A DNA stretch of 64,000 nucleotides from Eukaryota sp. TZLM1-RC (GCA_040285825.1 JAUPSS010000011.1:248001-312000), one strand, 5' to 3'; counted from the first letter of the stretch, positions 21,261 through 32,185 are shown. The notes: generated by a model from the letters alone, not told the origin. A program made the numbers and translations.

Positions 21261-22090
21261 TTTTAAAGACAACAAGAGCAGTTAATTATGAAATTTTCCC
21301 TTCATTCTTTATGCAATTTCAGCCTTGGCTCTCTACACGGATATTGGTCTATCTCCCTCACTCACATGTGCTTCATTCACTGCCAACGTATTTATCGAAG
21401 CAGTTCTATCTTGATTCCAGAAACATTGGCACGATATACACTAATACATCCCCTGACGAATAGACATCTGTTCCCTCTTCTATCGCCTAGGATCTCTGAG
21501 ACATGACATTGTTTTTACTGTTTTCTCTTATTTGAAATTCTTTTGTGTCCAAAACTCCATGCAAAACTCCATCTTTTTTGGTTTGGGGTTACGTACCAGC
21601 TTATAAGAAAAACAAAAGGAGGTAATTCTTTTTTTTCATGAATTTAAGTACACTTTTGAATGTTAGCCGGTGCTTTCATGAATAGTGTGCTCTTGGTTTA
21701 TAAGTTTCCTTACATTTCCATCAGAAAAAAAGTACCAACAAGAGTTTCATCAAATGTGAATCGTGTTTTCAATTTAAAACGGTATATTAAATTAAATTTC
21801 TTTCAGTTATTTTTAGTTATTAACTTATTAACTGTTTAAATGTGGGAGAGCCATGTGTTAAGGACGTGGAACTTTCGTTGTGTTTTTGATATTTGTATTT
21901 CTATTGGTTGTTCAAATGATTAATAAGAAAGATTTGAGTGACGAAACATGCAGTTAGTATCACATCACCTCTATAGAGATGATTCACAATTCTTCTGGTT
22001 GTTTCCTGAACAACTACGCTTATATCATCTTGAAATTCCAAGGGCGTTTTTCATCAAAAATGGAGCAAGGAATAAACAAAAAGACAAAAC
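21261..22090. other. Intergenic
   Basis: Upstream region of the PIN-domain gene. No gene or matched repeat found. A stretch near 21860-21900 weakly recalls the subfamily C tail (AAGGACGTGGAACTTT) but is too short to call. Confidence 0.35.
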
Positions 22091-22099
22091 TAAATAAAA

Positions 22100-22640
22100 C
22101 TAAACAAAAAGACACAAATTGTATAGGTTATGTCAATTTTCAGTAATAGAAGAAATTGATTTCGCGTATTCAGTAATCTTGTATTTTTTTCCAACAACAA
22201 AAACACAATTGACACCGGAATGATTTCAATATTCATGAGAAGAATTACAAAGGTTAATAGACATAACATCAAAAATAGTGAAGCTTTCGTTTAAATCAAG
22301 AACAACTAAATCAAATGTTAGAAGTATAATTGTATCGAAGACTATCCATTTTGAGGTCTTCAGGAAAATTTGCTCCGTTCCAAAATTGTACTCGATAAGA
22401 TTTGCACATGTCACAAACTTGGTCTCTAACACCATAATGTATTTTACTCCTAAATGCATGCATGCGCATGGGTTCACACTATCATGAAGGAATGTCTGTT
22501 GGCCAATGGTCAAATTGGGTCATGTACAGTTACGCCTAAATAAAATACAATGTTCACAGTTCAAGAGTTGAGTAAACAAGAGAGGTTTTCCACATTTACA
22601 AGTTAATTGATTATGCAAATTTTTGGTGACTAAAAACAAA
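22100..22640 (-). mobile_element. REL retrotransposon, subfamily C, decayed copy (C2)
   Basis: Minus-strand pieces FDLVVLDLNESFTIFDVMSI and NLCNSS match the REL core of C1 (FVVPGSNGSVTIVDTMSI). Upstream, a broken zinc-knuckle region (CKCGKPLLFTQLLNCEHC-like near 22550-22600) is recognisable. Many stops. The 3' end lies near 22100. Confidence 0.55.
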
Positions 22641-22910
22641 GAAAACGCATGATCAAAAGCCATTGATTGTCCTTTATAAGTAGTCCATAAACAGACGGTT
22701 GTGGGTTAACTAAATCGGCAAGGTTAACTAAGCTCAGTAATGTACAATTGACAGTTGGTCATACATTTTAACACTATACATTACTAGTATCATATTTATT
22801 ATATTTATTTTCTATTGTTTTTGTTAAAACTTTCTTGTTGCATGTAGGACAATCTGTCTGTACTTAAAGTTTGTTGTCTTTCAAAACATAGTTATTTTTA
22901 CATAATCAAG

Positions 22911-23945
22911 ATGAAGAAGATGACACTTGCTGCTGTTTGTCTGTTTATTGTTCTCGTCGTTGTATCATGTAATGTACCTCTCTTTCCACAAGATCCGACG
23001 GTCAATACCCACCTTCCCCCATTTTACTCATTTAAATTCCTGCAACCTGAGTTTGACTCTGATAATGATAAAACCTACACAGATCCTCTACATCCTGGAC
23101 TTGTGACCGTTGACACTGTGTCTCAACAAGTTTTCGTCTCTTCCAATCCACCTCACCCATCTTTTTTTGAAAGCCACTCATCTATCTATGTTGTTCTCAA
23201 CCAATCTTGCTTTGAATTTACCCATAAACCTAGGCAAGATCCTTCAGAATCAATCTTCACCTCTACTTTCCTCCATCCTGAAGCTATGTTCAATGGAACA
23301 CGTTCTCTTGGTAGCTCCTTTTGCTCCCTTTACTCTTTGGACGATGGCCAAGTTTTACTTTCATGGTGTTTAGATGAAAGTGGGTTTGCTGTAGAATTTT
23401 GTTATTGTCCACATCGTATTCAGCATTGTATTTGTAATTTGATGGGAGAGTTCTTGACACCAATTAATTCATCAATCAAATCCAATGACGTTAATTTTGA
23501 CCGTCTATGTCCCTCAGTCAGAAGAATTCCACGGACTTTTGGTTTTTCGATCGTTAATACTGAAATTCAGATCCTAGTTGATTTTGATTCTCTTTCTCTT
23601 TTGTATTTGGATAATTCAACTTCCACTAGGACTCTCTTTGTCAATGGGAACTTGTACACGTGGAATTTTGAGCGTAGTCAATGTGATTCAAGCCAGAATT
23701 GGGAAGAATTTTACCCTTATATTCAGTATGCTATTATGACAGATTTCAACTTTTATTCATCGGCAATTGTTTCTAATGATTGTCTTTCAGTAGATTCTAA
23801 TGGTGACGTGAGGTGGCTGTGTGACGGTTACGTTACTAAATTTAGAAACAATGAAGCAGAATTTGAACTAGAATTTAGTAATCATTTTTTGATTAATGAT
23901 GATGTCTTCAACATCGATTCTTTTTGTCAATCTGACGGCAATTGA
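22911..23945 (+). CDS. Secreted cysteine-rich protein, unknown function
   Basis: 344 residues, single exon. The N-terminus MKKMTLAAVCLFIVLVVVSC is a clear signal peptide. The mature part has about 14 cysteines, several in clusters (CYCPHRIQHCIC near residue 170), and several N-x-S/T sites (NQS, NGT, NSS, NST). No transmembrane segment after the signal and no C-terminal GPI-like tail. The cysteines and sequons fit an extracellular or lysosomal protein. No family recognised. Confidence 0.65.
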   Translation: MKKMTLAAVCLFIVLVVVSCNVPLFPQDPTVNTHLPPFYSFKFLQPEFDSDNDKTYTDPLHPGLVTVDTVSQQVFVSSNPPHPSFFESHSSIYVVLNQSCFEFTHKPRQDPSESIFTSTFLHPEAMFNGTRSLGSSFCSLYSLDDGQVLLSWCLDESGFAVEFCYCPHRIQHCICNLMGEFLTPINSSIKSNDVNFDRLCPSVRRIPRTFGFSIVNTEIQILVDFDSLSLLYLDNSTSTRTLFVNGNLYTWNFERSQCDSSQNWEEFYPYIQYAIMTDFNFYSSAIVSNDCLSVDSNGDVRWLCDGYVTKFRNNEAEFELEFSNHFLINDDVFNIDSFCQSDGN

Positions 23946-24648
23946 TCACTTTCCACTCACTTATTTTATTTATTATCTCAATTTTTCAATAATGTTTTAC
24001 CTATTTTTTATGTTCCAGTAACTCTGAGATTTTGTTGCTAGAGATGCAATTTTCAAATAAATTTCCAATGTCATTTGTGATTTAACACTGCTTTCCCTCT
24101 CCTTGTTCATCCATGATTAATATTATCATATTCTACAATGTTTGCTTTTTTGCTATTTGTTTATACATTTTAATAAAATTAATAATATATTGATTTCTGA
24201 ATACAGGGAGCTAACCATGTTCATCAAATATTCAGAGACAAAGAGACAGGAGTTCTAAGTAATCAATTCGTTTCCATGAATCATAAGAAGATTGTGATTT
24301 TCTTAAATTTCTGAAATAATCAACATCATGAATTTTGACTGAATATCAATAGAAGTTCTTCAAGATTTATTGTATTCTGCCAATTAGAACACCTAACACT
24401 TCTAGGGCATTCCCTTACCAACTACTCTGACTGGGTTCTTTTTGAATTATTTAAATATATGAAACTGTAGAGGGATGAACAGGCATCTTACTATTGTGTG
24501 CCTGAATGCTGGATTTTGTGTTGCTGGTTTAGCTATCACCACATGATATCATAATCAATGTTTTTTGCAACAAAAATGAAATTTGAATGAATGTATATTG
24601 CTTGGAACCTCTTGTTCTCACCAGTGTTATAGGATCTTGTCTCCTTCC
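23946..24648. other. Intergenic
   Basis: About 700 bp between two plus-strand genes. No coding pattern or repeat recognised. Confidence 0.4.
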
Positions 24649-25488
24649 ATGACACCCACTGATGTTCCCACTCTTTTAAAAAATGCAGAAAATGCGTTTT
24701 CCAAGAACAACCCAGAACTTGCCTTTGAATTTCTTGAAAGAGCTGTATCACTTGATCCGTCTAATCCTAAAGCTCTTGATGGTTTAGCTGAAGGACTTCT
24801 TTACCTTGGAAATACTGCTGCTGCTAAGTCAAACTTTCTCAAAGCAGCTGAAGTAGCTCCCCTCTCTAATATTGGTCGCTATATGTACCTTGGTCAGCTC
24901 TCTGAATCACACGAAGCCCTTCAACACTATCTTACCGGTATTGAAGCAATAGGGAACCAAGATCTTTTTGAAGATGAGCGCAATCAAATGCTTTGTAATG
25001 CTTACGTTTCAATTGCTGATCTCTACCTCACTGATCTTTGTTTTGAACCCAATGCGGAAAGTGAATGTGAAAAGTACCTCAATCTAGCTCTACAGACAAG
25101 CACGGACAATCCAGATGTGTTTCTCACATTTTGTTCCTTTCGTCTTTCGCAACAACGGCCAGACCAAGCCAAGGAAATGCTCCTGAAGTTTGATCAGCTC
25201 TATGCATTGGATCCTGAACAAGTTACTCCAATGAACAAACTCAATGCCGCCAAGTTTCACTTTGAAGTTGGAAATGTTGGTGCGTGCTTGGAATATGCTG
25301 ATGTTGTTCTTTCTTCAGATGATACCAATATAGATGCTCTTATCGTCTATGCAACTGCTCTGCATTCTGACGGTGATGGGGAGGAGGCTGTGGAGGTGGT
25401 GGAAAAGGCAAAGAGCGTGGCATTAATGAATGGGTGGAATGAGGTGGTTGCCGATTTTGACAGTTTGATTGAACGATTTAAAAGTTGA
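24649..25488 (+). CDS. TPR protein, Acl4-like ribosomal-protein chaperone
   Basis: 279 residues, start at the ATG of MTPTDVPTLL. TPR-like helical pairs fill the protein (AFEFLERAVSLDPSNPKALD; NTAAAKSNFLKAAEVAP). YMYLGQLSESHEALQHYLTG and VSIADLYLTDLCFEPNAESE match the diagnostic blocks of the Acl4 family (ELYMTDLCxExxAExxCe), the dedicated chaperone of ribosomal protein uL4 (RPL4) in yeast. FRLSQQRPDQAKEML also fits. Likely cytosolic/nuclear. The family call rests on remembered motifs, not a search. Confidence 0.7.
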   Translation: MTPTDVPTLLKNAENAFSKNNPELAFEFLERAVSLDPSNPKALDGLAEGLLYLGNTAAAKSNFLKAAEVAPLSNIGRYMYLGQLSESHEALQHYLTGIEAIGNQDLFEDERNQMLCNAYVSIADLYLTDLCFEPNAESECEKYLNLALQTSTDNPDVFLTFCSFRLSQQRPDQAKEMLLKFDQLYALDPEQVTPMNKLNAAKFHFEVGNVGACLEYADVVLSSDDTNIDALIVYATALHSDGDGEEAVEVVEKAKSVALMNGWNEVVADFDSLIERFKS

Positions 25489-25571
25489 TTGATTGATTTT
25501 ATTAGTATGTTTAGCATTTTTTAGTATTATTTAGCTTAATTTAATTATTTCTACTATGTATTATTTATATT

Positions 25572-28034
25572 TTACATTTCTCCTATATTCCCAACTTCAA
25601 TTAAATAGGAAATAAAGACAGACTCTCTACAATTGCGGACATAAACCCTATCAATTACCCGTTCTTCCATATTTACGTACATTACCAAGGAATCCTTGTC
25701 ACATTCCATTAAACTTTCAAAGTCAACTTCCCCATCCCACCTGCATAACTGAGGTGAAAGTGTTAGCACTACCCCCACAAGCAACCGGTCCCTTCCGCAG
25801 AAGAGGGGCGGGGCAGAAGAGAGCACACACGGGGAGGAGGGCAGGGTATGGTCAACAAGGCGAGAAGTGTCGGATGCAGGTAAGAGCGGAAAACCAAGGA
25901 ATCGTTTAGCTCTCTTCTTCGTAGACATTATCCGCTTGTATTGATCATTATCAAAAACTTTTGTACAAGAAAGCAACTCAACATCAAATAGTTTCAAATA
26001 GTTGGCCAACTCAATGAACTCGCTATTAGATGAACTTAGTTCTTTCAACACAATTTCATTTGACTCAGATATGAGAGGATCCATGGAAAGAAAAGAGTTG
26101 TTAACGATTGACATTCTGAGATTTGAAAAAGTCTGGGACTGATCTTCACCGTCGATGGTACTGGTGAACGGCTGTATGAAAGAACTGAGAGCACCACTAT
26201 CTCGTTGGATTGGTAGGAGGTCCCAAGTCTCAGTAGTCGTGTGGTCAACATGGGAAGAATACTGTGCAGGGAACGGAAACTTTCGTCCAGGTTCAACACG
26301 AAAAGGTTGCTGCATGGAACTGGGATCCACCGACTCCTTAGCTGTACGGATAACCCGTTCGAAATGGGAGGGCTGCCGGGTAGGTCGTTGAGAGAAAAAC
26401 CTACGTCCTCCATCTTGGAGTGAATGCGAGGACGGTATAGCAGACATATGAACATCAAAGTAGTCAGTATTGGAGGTTGGAGCTGGTGTTTGATACTCTG
26501 GAAAACGGCGATAGGAGGAAGTAGGTTCCCGTGGGATCACTCTTTCCACATTCGCAGATGAATGTGATAGTCCAGGAGAACCATAACCATATGTCACTCT
26601 ATGATGTTCAGTGATATAATCAACCAATACAGACCTTAATGAAGGTGATACAACATAACGTGTAAGAGCGAGTTGCTCAGTGAAAGAAGGGGAACGTCTT
26701 GATGGGGAGAGAAACGCCGCCAGCTTGGAATCAAACGACCTCGGTTGTGTTTTTTTATTGGTACGCCTTCGTTGCGTACTTCTAAGACTCTTTTTCCTTG
26801 TACTGAACGAGGGGGAAGGTTCTGTGTAGGTATATTTTGATGTATGTGTAGATGCAAACGTCTTTTTTGGTATTGGAGGTGATGCTCTTTTTAGAAACTT
26901 TGACTTTAAATCTCGGACTGTGGGTTCCAGAGAACCTTCTCTTTTATTGAAAATATCATGTTTATATTGGTGAGCCCATTCTTTATCTTTTGGATACAAC
27001 AGACCACCATCTAAGGTAACTAAACCGGGGAGATACGAAATTAAAATAGCTCGATACATTGAAAAAGTTCGTTCTTCATGATGGAAACCAAAAGAAAAGG
27101 GATTTTTCAAAAAAGACAACTCCTTCAACATTGATAATTCCAAAACATTGCTCAAGACGTCGATTATATTATTTAATCCGCAATTTTGCGCCTCTAGTTT
27201 TTCCAGCTGTGGACAAATAACATCTAAACCAGAGAGAGACTCAAGGGCTTCATTATTGTTTAGATTGAGATCAATAAGATGTGGAAACAGACCACCTTCC
27301 GAAATCAACAGGTAATCATCAGTCTTTTGATTGGTTTTTGATTGACCAAGTCTTACAAACTCCAGTGCGTTACGAGAGAGAATTAGCACAGACAATCCAG
27401 AGAGTTTGCTCAGTTTACAAATGCTGCTGATTCTGTTACCGTCCAAGTTTAATATTCTCAAATTAGGAGCAGACAAGGGCTTTTGAGGAGAGTGAATGAG
27501 GTTGTTGGCAAGGTGAAGTTCTTCTAATGGGGACGTTGAGGGAAGGGAAAGAAGAGAAAGGTCAGAGATGGCGTTATCAGAGAGGTGAAGAACAGTTGCG
27601 GAGGGAAACGTGGTGAGAATTTCCACAAGGGAGGCAAGACGATTGTGTTGAAGAGAGAGCGAACGTATGGACTGGCAAGGAGAGGATGGTATTCCTGTGT
27701 TTGAGATGTGATTGTGATCAGCATTGAGATTGGAAAGTTGAGAAAAGATGCAAATGCCATGAAGATCAGTGAGTGAACATCTGCGAACAGAAAGAGAGCG
27801 TAAAGGTAATGAGGAGGAGAGGAGGTCTAGGTTTAAAGATCCAAGAGCGTTATTGTCCAAGATAAGGGATTCTATGGAGGAATATGTGAGAATGGACCAT
27901 TCAAAAGTGGAAAGTTTAGCATTAGAAAGGTCTAACTGTTTGAGCGATTTGAATTGAATAAGAGAGCTGGAAGACAGATCACCATTACGGACTATGTCGA
28001 CCCATCGGGAATAGAGGTGTACATGGGAGGACAT
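25572..28034 (-). CDS. Leucine-rich-repeat protein with disordered C-terminus
   Basis: 820 residues; the first ATG in frame is at 28034 (MSSHVHLYSRW). Residues about 15-330 are leucine-rich repeats of the SDS22-like type (LKQLDLSNAKLSTF, LEELHLANNLI, LRILNLDGNRIS) closed by an LRR-cap motif (NPFSF...YRAILISYLPGLVTLDG). Residues about 380-650 are Ser/Arg/Pro-rich and probably disordered; the last 150 are mixed. The plan resembles flagellar or cytoskeletal LRR scaffold proteins, but no specific family could be named. Its 5' side lies next to the nested retroelement block starting near 28100. Confidence 0.75.
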   Translation of the reverse strand: MSSHVHLYSRWVDIVRNGDLSSSSLIQFKSLKQLDLSNAKLSTFEWSILTYSSIESLILDNNALGSLNLDLLSSSLPLRSLSVRRCSLTDLHGICIFSQLSNLNADHNHISNTGIPSSPCQSIRSLSLQHNRLASLVEILTTFPSATVLHLSDNAISDLSLLSLPSTSPLEELHLANNLIHSPQKPLSAPNLRILNLDGNRISSICKLSKLSGLSVLILSRNALEFVRLGQSKTNQKTDDYLLISEGGLFPHLIDLNLNNNEALESLSGLDVICPQLEKLEAQNCGLNNIIDVLSNVLELSMLKELSFLKNPFSFGFHHEERTFSMYRAILISYLPGLVTLDGGLLYPKDKEWAHQYKHDIFNKREGSLEPTVRDLKSKFLKRASPPIPKKTFASTHTSKYTYTEPSPSFSTRKKSLRSTQRRRTNKKTQPRSFDSKLAAFLSPSRRSPSFTEQLALTRYVVSPSLRSVLVDYITEHHRVTYGYGSPGLSHSSANVERVIPREPTSSYRRFPEYQTPAPTSNTDYFDVHMSAIPSSHSLQDGGRRFFSQRPTRQPSHFERVIRTAKESVDPSSMQQPFRVEPGRKFPFPAQYSSHVDHTTTETWDLLPIQRDSGALSSFIQPFTSTIDGEDQSQTFSNLRMSIVNNSFLSMDPLISESNEIVLKELSSSNSEFIELANYLKLFDVELLSCTKVFDNDQYKRIMSTKKRAKRFLGFPLLPASDTSRLVDHTLPSSPCVLSSAPPLFCGRDRLLVGVVLTLSPQLCRWDGEVDFESLMECDKDSLVMYVNMEERVIDRVYVRNCRESVFISYLIEVGNIGEM

Positions 28035-28127
28035 TGCATCGGCTGATAGCACAACGATGACAATTAATGATGCTAAATTAACAATGATTTCATAAAAAGT
28101 CAATAATTTGCCTCAAATCAGCTCAGC

Positions 28128-28427
28128 AGTTGATTCTTGCAATGTCTCAAATGAAAGGCTTGTTAATTCTGAAAATCATAATCATCTTTCAAATACTGGA
28201 AATTCCAAAATCAAAGAATACAATGAACCTTTATCGAAATTGTCCAGCCAACAGCATGCAAAATACAATTTGTATCCATTTGTGTTTTCTCTATTTGGTT
28301 CCCTTGCTCCCACGGCTATACGCTTTTTGGCAGATTTTGAAATGATTGTAAAGAGAAGAACTAAGTGAAATTTCAACAGATTGTTTCGGCAAAACAGAAT
28401 TGTGTTTTCTATTTTTAAGGGGACATT
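28128..28427 (+). mobile_element. REL retrotransposon A2, left part (interrupted)
   Basis: Plus-strand A fragment from CNVSNERLVNSENH through KIKEYNEPLSKL, HAKYNLYPFVFSLFGSLAPTA to FRQNRIVFSIFKG. It stops at AAGGGGACATT (28417-28427) where a minus-strand A copy is inserted. The right part resumes at 29746. Confidence 0.75.
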
Positions 28428-29745
28428 TTTTTTCAAGTATTTTAATTTTCAAAACCTATAAATCAACATCTAAAAAATCCATCTCTCCCAAAACAAAAAC
28501 ATTAGATGCAACTCTCTCATAGTGAGAACCAAGAAACAGCAAAGCATCAGAAACCATCTTCAACATCCCCTTAAAAATAGAAAACACAATTCTATTTTGC
28601 CAAAACAATCTGTTGAAATTTCTCCAAGTTCTTCTCTTGACAATCAATTCAAAATCATCCAAAAAACGTAAAGCAGTTGGTGCAAGTGAACCATAAAGGG
28701 AAAATACAAATGGATACAAATTGTATTTTGCATGCTGTAGACTGGCCAATTTGGACAAAGGTTCTTTGTATTTTTTGAGTTTGAAATTTTCAGCCTTTGA
28801 AAGAGGATTATGAATTTCAGAATTAACAAGCCTTTCATTTGAGGCATTACAAGGATCAACAGACATTACATCCAATAAAATGAAACTTCCATCTAATCCA
28901 GGTAATATAACATCACCTCTATTATTCTTATGAAAATCATCTTCAGCATCAAACAGATTTGACAACAGAGGTTCCAAGAAGGATTCATTTCCATGAGTTT
29001 TACACATACAATATAACTGGTCTCTTACAGCATCATGAACCTTGCTTCTAAAAGTAATAAAATGTTTACAATTTAACAAATGAGTAGTTGTAATTTCTCG
29101 AGAACATTTACAAATTAAATTATGAGGTAAATTATCAGGCCAGATAAAGGAACGAAATCTCATATTCAGAGTCCAAGCAGAATCGGTTAAGAGAGTACCA
29201 CAAACTTGTGGAATTGTTGTTACTAAGGCAGAAGAAGTACTGTCACACATATCTTGTAAAAGATTTGCAAAAGCGGGATTCTTTTTCTTGGCCAAGCCAA
29301 GTCTAACATCAAAATCCAAGCTTTCAAAAATCTTTGACAATTTTTGTTGAAGCTTTTTACAGCAAAACTGTAAATTAAAAAGAGATCGGTTTGGAATTTC
29401 TTGAATTGATTGAGGAAAACATTTGGTCCATATTTGTGGCGGCAATTTTTCAAGTTCACAAGATAACTCATACAAATAGGGACTGCAATTGGGAACTAAC
29501 AGATGAGAATCATCAGGAAATCTACGAAAAAATTCATAAATAAAATTTTTGCCACCACCCAAGAATGCTGATTGACACAAAATTGAAGATTTAGTAAATC
29601 CAATACCACCCAAATTTGCTGAAGAAAATAAGTGACTTTTTAACATTCCTGGTTCTACATCCAATAAATCAGCAAAAAATTCTGTTCTCAATGAATTAAA
29701 TGAACGACAAAAATCTAATGTTATGGAAGGAGCACAAGATCTCAA
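28428..29745 (-). mobile_element. REL retrotransposon A3, nested 5'-truncated copy with intact frame
   Basis: Youngest-looking copy. From its truncated 5' end the frame is open to the stop at 28456, about 430 codons. In order: GGIGFTKSSI, GGGKNFIYEFFRRFP, IWTKCFPQSIQEIPNRSL, LDFDVRLGLAKKKNPAFANL, CCHC knuckle (CKCSREITTTHLLNC), HDAVRDQLYCMCK, and the REL core NNRGDVILPGLDGSF...LLDVMSVDP with K-x3-KYKEPL. It ends in an oligo-A run and is flanked by the 11-bp duplication AAGGGGACATT (28417-28427 and 29746-29756). Inserted into another A copy (A2). REL domains of this group nick the target for target-primed reverse transcription. The RT domain itself is missing here. Confidence 0.85.
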
Positions 29746-29880
29746 AAGGGGACATTGAAGATGGTTTCTGATGCTTTGCTTTCTCTTGGATCTCACTATG
29801 AGAGAGTTGCATCTAGTTGTTTTGTTTTGGAAGAGATGGATTATATAGATGCTGATTTATAAGTATTCTTTTAAATAAAT
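29746..29880 (+). mobile_element. REL retrotransposon A2, right part
   Basis: Continuation of the plus-strand A2 copy behind the nested insertion: GATTGAAGATGGTTTCTGATGC-type sequence encodes KMVSDALLSLGSHYERVA and EEMDYIDADL, then stop and the A tail. Joining 28427 to 29757 restores a typical A sequence. Confidence 0.75.
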
Positions 29881-29923
29881 ATATTTAAATTTTTTTTGGT
29901 AAATGAATAAATATCCAAACTTT

Positions 29924-30136
29924 TCAAAGAACAGTTCTTGTTACCTCCTGTTCCAAATCATGTAGTTTTAGTCTTCTTTGACAGTATTTGGCCGATTTCC
30001 TGGAAGCTGGTTGCTTAGGTTGGAAGACGTGCCTGCGCATTTTTCTTGTACACCTTATCCAAAAACTGTTCAACGAATTTTGAACGAATTTGAAACATAG
30101 TTCTTGCTGCAACACTAATAAATTCAAGATTACCAC
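29924..30136 (-). pseudogene. Copy of a small basic/zipper-like tail sequence
   Basis: Minus-strand frame whose end (QPASRKSAKYCQRRLKLHDL then EQEVTRTVL and stop) is clearly related to the C-terminus of the frame at 35014-35301. No in-frame ATG with coding look is seen. Probably a relic or part of a repeat shared by both loci. Confidence 0.4.
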
Positions 30137-30282
30137 GATAACCGAACCTTCAGAGTATTGACGGCATGTAAAATTCCTGTAGAAGATAATAAATTTTCAA
30201 ATTTTTGAGCCAAACAACTTCCTCTCTCTACATTAGTGCTCAAAGTACTCTTGTTTCTCTTTTCTAGACTACATCTGCAAGA
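30137..30282. promoter_or_regulatory. Upstream region of the DUF3669-like gene
   Basis: Short spacer holding the presumed promoter; a pyrimidine-rich tract (CTTGTTTCTCTTTTCTAGAC) precedes the ATG by about 15 bases. No defined motif recognised. Confidence 0.25.
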
Positions 30283-31602
30283 ATGACCAACCAAGATCAA
30301 TGCCAGACTTCTTGTCGCAGTTCTACAGCTGACGCTCCCCGAAAACTACAGTACTCAAGTTGCAATTCTTTTGATTCTGAAACTGTAACTGAATCTGATA
30401 CGCCTGCTGTCTCAACGAGTGGCTCCTCCATAGAAAACAAGGTCACATCACAATCCAACGTTCCCTGCCACACCACATCCCATTCTCCTTCTACTCCATC
30501 TCCCTCGATGTCGACCTTATCCGCTGGTCATAATACCTGTCATTCTGAAACTCCTTTAGTAACCAAACAGGAAGCCCCTGGACTCGAACTTTTGACCAAG
30601 ACAGAACGTTCCACCGAAGTCTACAATAATTCTGATTATTTCAACTATTTCAAAGAATTGGTTGATGTTGAGGACGGGAGATATCGTATTTCCAGAGGTG
30701 AATTGAGAATAATCAATTCTGGTGGCAATGGTTTAATTGTATTGGTTGTTGCCAAAAACTCTACTTTGAATGATTTTCTCATAAAATTGAGTTATAAAGC
30801 AGCTGAAAGTGATGTGTTGGCCAAAGAATACCATTTCGGATTACAAATTAAAAATGCTTTTCAAAAACTTAGTCACTTTGGTCTAGCTCACTATTTTGAA
30901 TCCATTGATTACATTGAATTCTATGGTATGATCAATGCCCCAATTCAGTTTCAAGGAAGAAGTTTTTCTTGTTGCTATCTTATGGACTTTAAAAAAGCAA
31001 TTATTAATAGTGTTGATTTGGTTCAAGACAGGGAAGCTTTGTCGATCGCCAAGCAATTGGGTTATACAAATGGTTTATTTCTTGCTTCCTATCAATATGA
31101 ATTAGACGTCGACTTTAGCTTGAAAACTTATAATGAGCCAATTAGTGAGCAAAATCCGCCAAGATATTTAATGATTTCAGTGGGTAAAGTTGAAACTATT
31201 GGAATTGATAGATCAGATTATTTAAAATCAATGGCTAGGGCTTTTGCTTTTATGATTTGGGGTGCAAAGTTGAGTTTAAATGATTTGGAGATATTAATTG
31301 GTGAAAACAATGGTAAAATAGTGTACAACATCATTGATTTTGGTGAACTTGAAGATATCACTCAAGAAGTTTTTGACTTTACTAATAATGGTAACATTAA
31401 TGATGTCATTAATAAAATTGATGATGTTGGCTCCCCATTCTGGGCAAAGGATTCTTTCCCGAGTGATCCAAATACCATTGATTTTGCTGAGTTTGTAGAT
31501 CATTTTTCATTCATATCTCGAATGTTTTTAAATGTGAGTGATCAATTGTGGGCAGAGTTTATGAAGGAATTCAAAAAATTGTTCCAACCCGTAACTTTTT
31601 AG
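30283..31602 (+). CDS. DUF3669-like protein
   Basis: 439 residues, single exon. Residues 1-110 are Ser/Thr-rich and disordered. From about 130 a folded domain: GELRIINSGGNGLIVLVV, LIKLSYKAAESDVLAKEYHF, CCYLMDFKKAI and, near 315-370, SMARAFAFMIWGAKLSLNDL followed by EILIGENNGKIVYNIIDFGE. The last blocks resemble the DUF3669 pattern (alaxaMaxaLAxlHWxAxxDxxDVEfVLG...LDF), known mainly from fungi and related to aminoglycoside-kinase-like folds. No catalytic HxD motif of a true kinase is visible, so a pseudokinase-like role is possible. Function unknown. Confidence 0.5.
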   Translation: MTNQDQCQTSCRSSTADAPRKLQYSSCNSFDSETVTESDTPAVSTSGSSIENKVTSQSNVPCHTTSHSPSTPSPSMSTLSAGHNTCHSETPLVTKQEAPGLELLTKTERSTEVYNNSDYFNYFKELVDVEDGRYRISRGELRIINSGGNGLIVLVVAKNSTLNDFLIKLSYKAAESDVLAKEYHFGLQIKNAFQKLSHFGLAHYFESIDYIEFYGMINAPIQFQGRSFSCCYLMDFKKAIINSVDLVQDREALSIAKQLGYTNGLFLASYQYELDVDFSLKTYNEPISEQNPPRYLMISVGKVETIGIDRSDYLKSMARAFAFMIWGAKLSLNDLEILIGENNGKIVYNIIDFGELEDITQEVFDFTNNGNINDVINKIDDVGSPFWAKDSFPSDPNTIDFAEFVDHFSFISRMFLNVSDQLWAEFMKEFKKLFQPVTF

Positions 31603-31829
31603 GAAATTTTTGGTAAATGTTGTGAAATTTTAGATGTTTGTGTTTTGTAATAAAGATTATTTGTTTTCAGTATTTATTTATTCATTTAATGTTTAGCTAG
31701 TTCATTAGGCCTTTCCTAGTGTAATATGATACAAAGGATGTACATTATTTATTTGATAACTACTTAAATATTTATATACCTTATACTTGGTTTCAATATT
31801 GAAATCCACAATCATGTGTGATATTTTGC

Positions 31830-32185
31830 CCAAAGCTACCCTCAATAGCAGCAAAGAGCAGGTTGTAAACGACGAATGGTGTCTGTTTGACAGTTTAAGG
31901 CATTCAAAAGAGTTGAAAAAGAGTCAGTGTTGGATGTCCTTGATTGGTAGAATTAATTTCATGTATAATTCTTTTTACATTAAACTCGAAAAAAAAATTA
32001 TCATTTCCTAACCAACAACCTAAAAAACGAAAAGCTTCATGAGAATAATTGGTAATAGGAATTTTACAATTATTAATTTCAAACTCTTTAAATTCATTAC
32101 CAATTAATCAAGACTTTTTGGTATTCAAAAAAAGTCCAATATCTTCCAAGTAAGTATTGTGAAGCAAGCTGTCAACAATACTTTT
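31830..32185 (-). mobile_element. Reverse-transcriptase thumb fragment
   Basis: On the minus strand: EYCKSIVDSLLHNTYLEDIG, LFLNTKKS, one stop, then GNEFKEFEINNCKIPITNYS and HEAFRFLGCWLGND. This is the non-LTR RT pattern after the YxDD box (GLxLNxxKS ... FRYLG). It differs from the thumb of subfamily B, so it belongs to another subfamily or element. Flanks decayed. Confidence 0.55.

Noticed and set aside
25800-26860. Plus- and minus-strand frames overlapping the LRR protein tail
   Set aside because: Shadow frames of the Ser/Arg-rich coding region.
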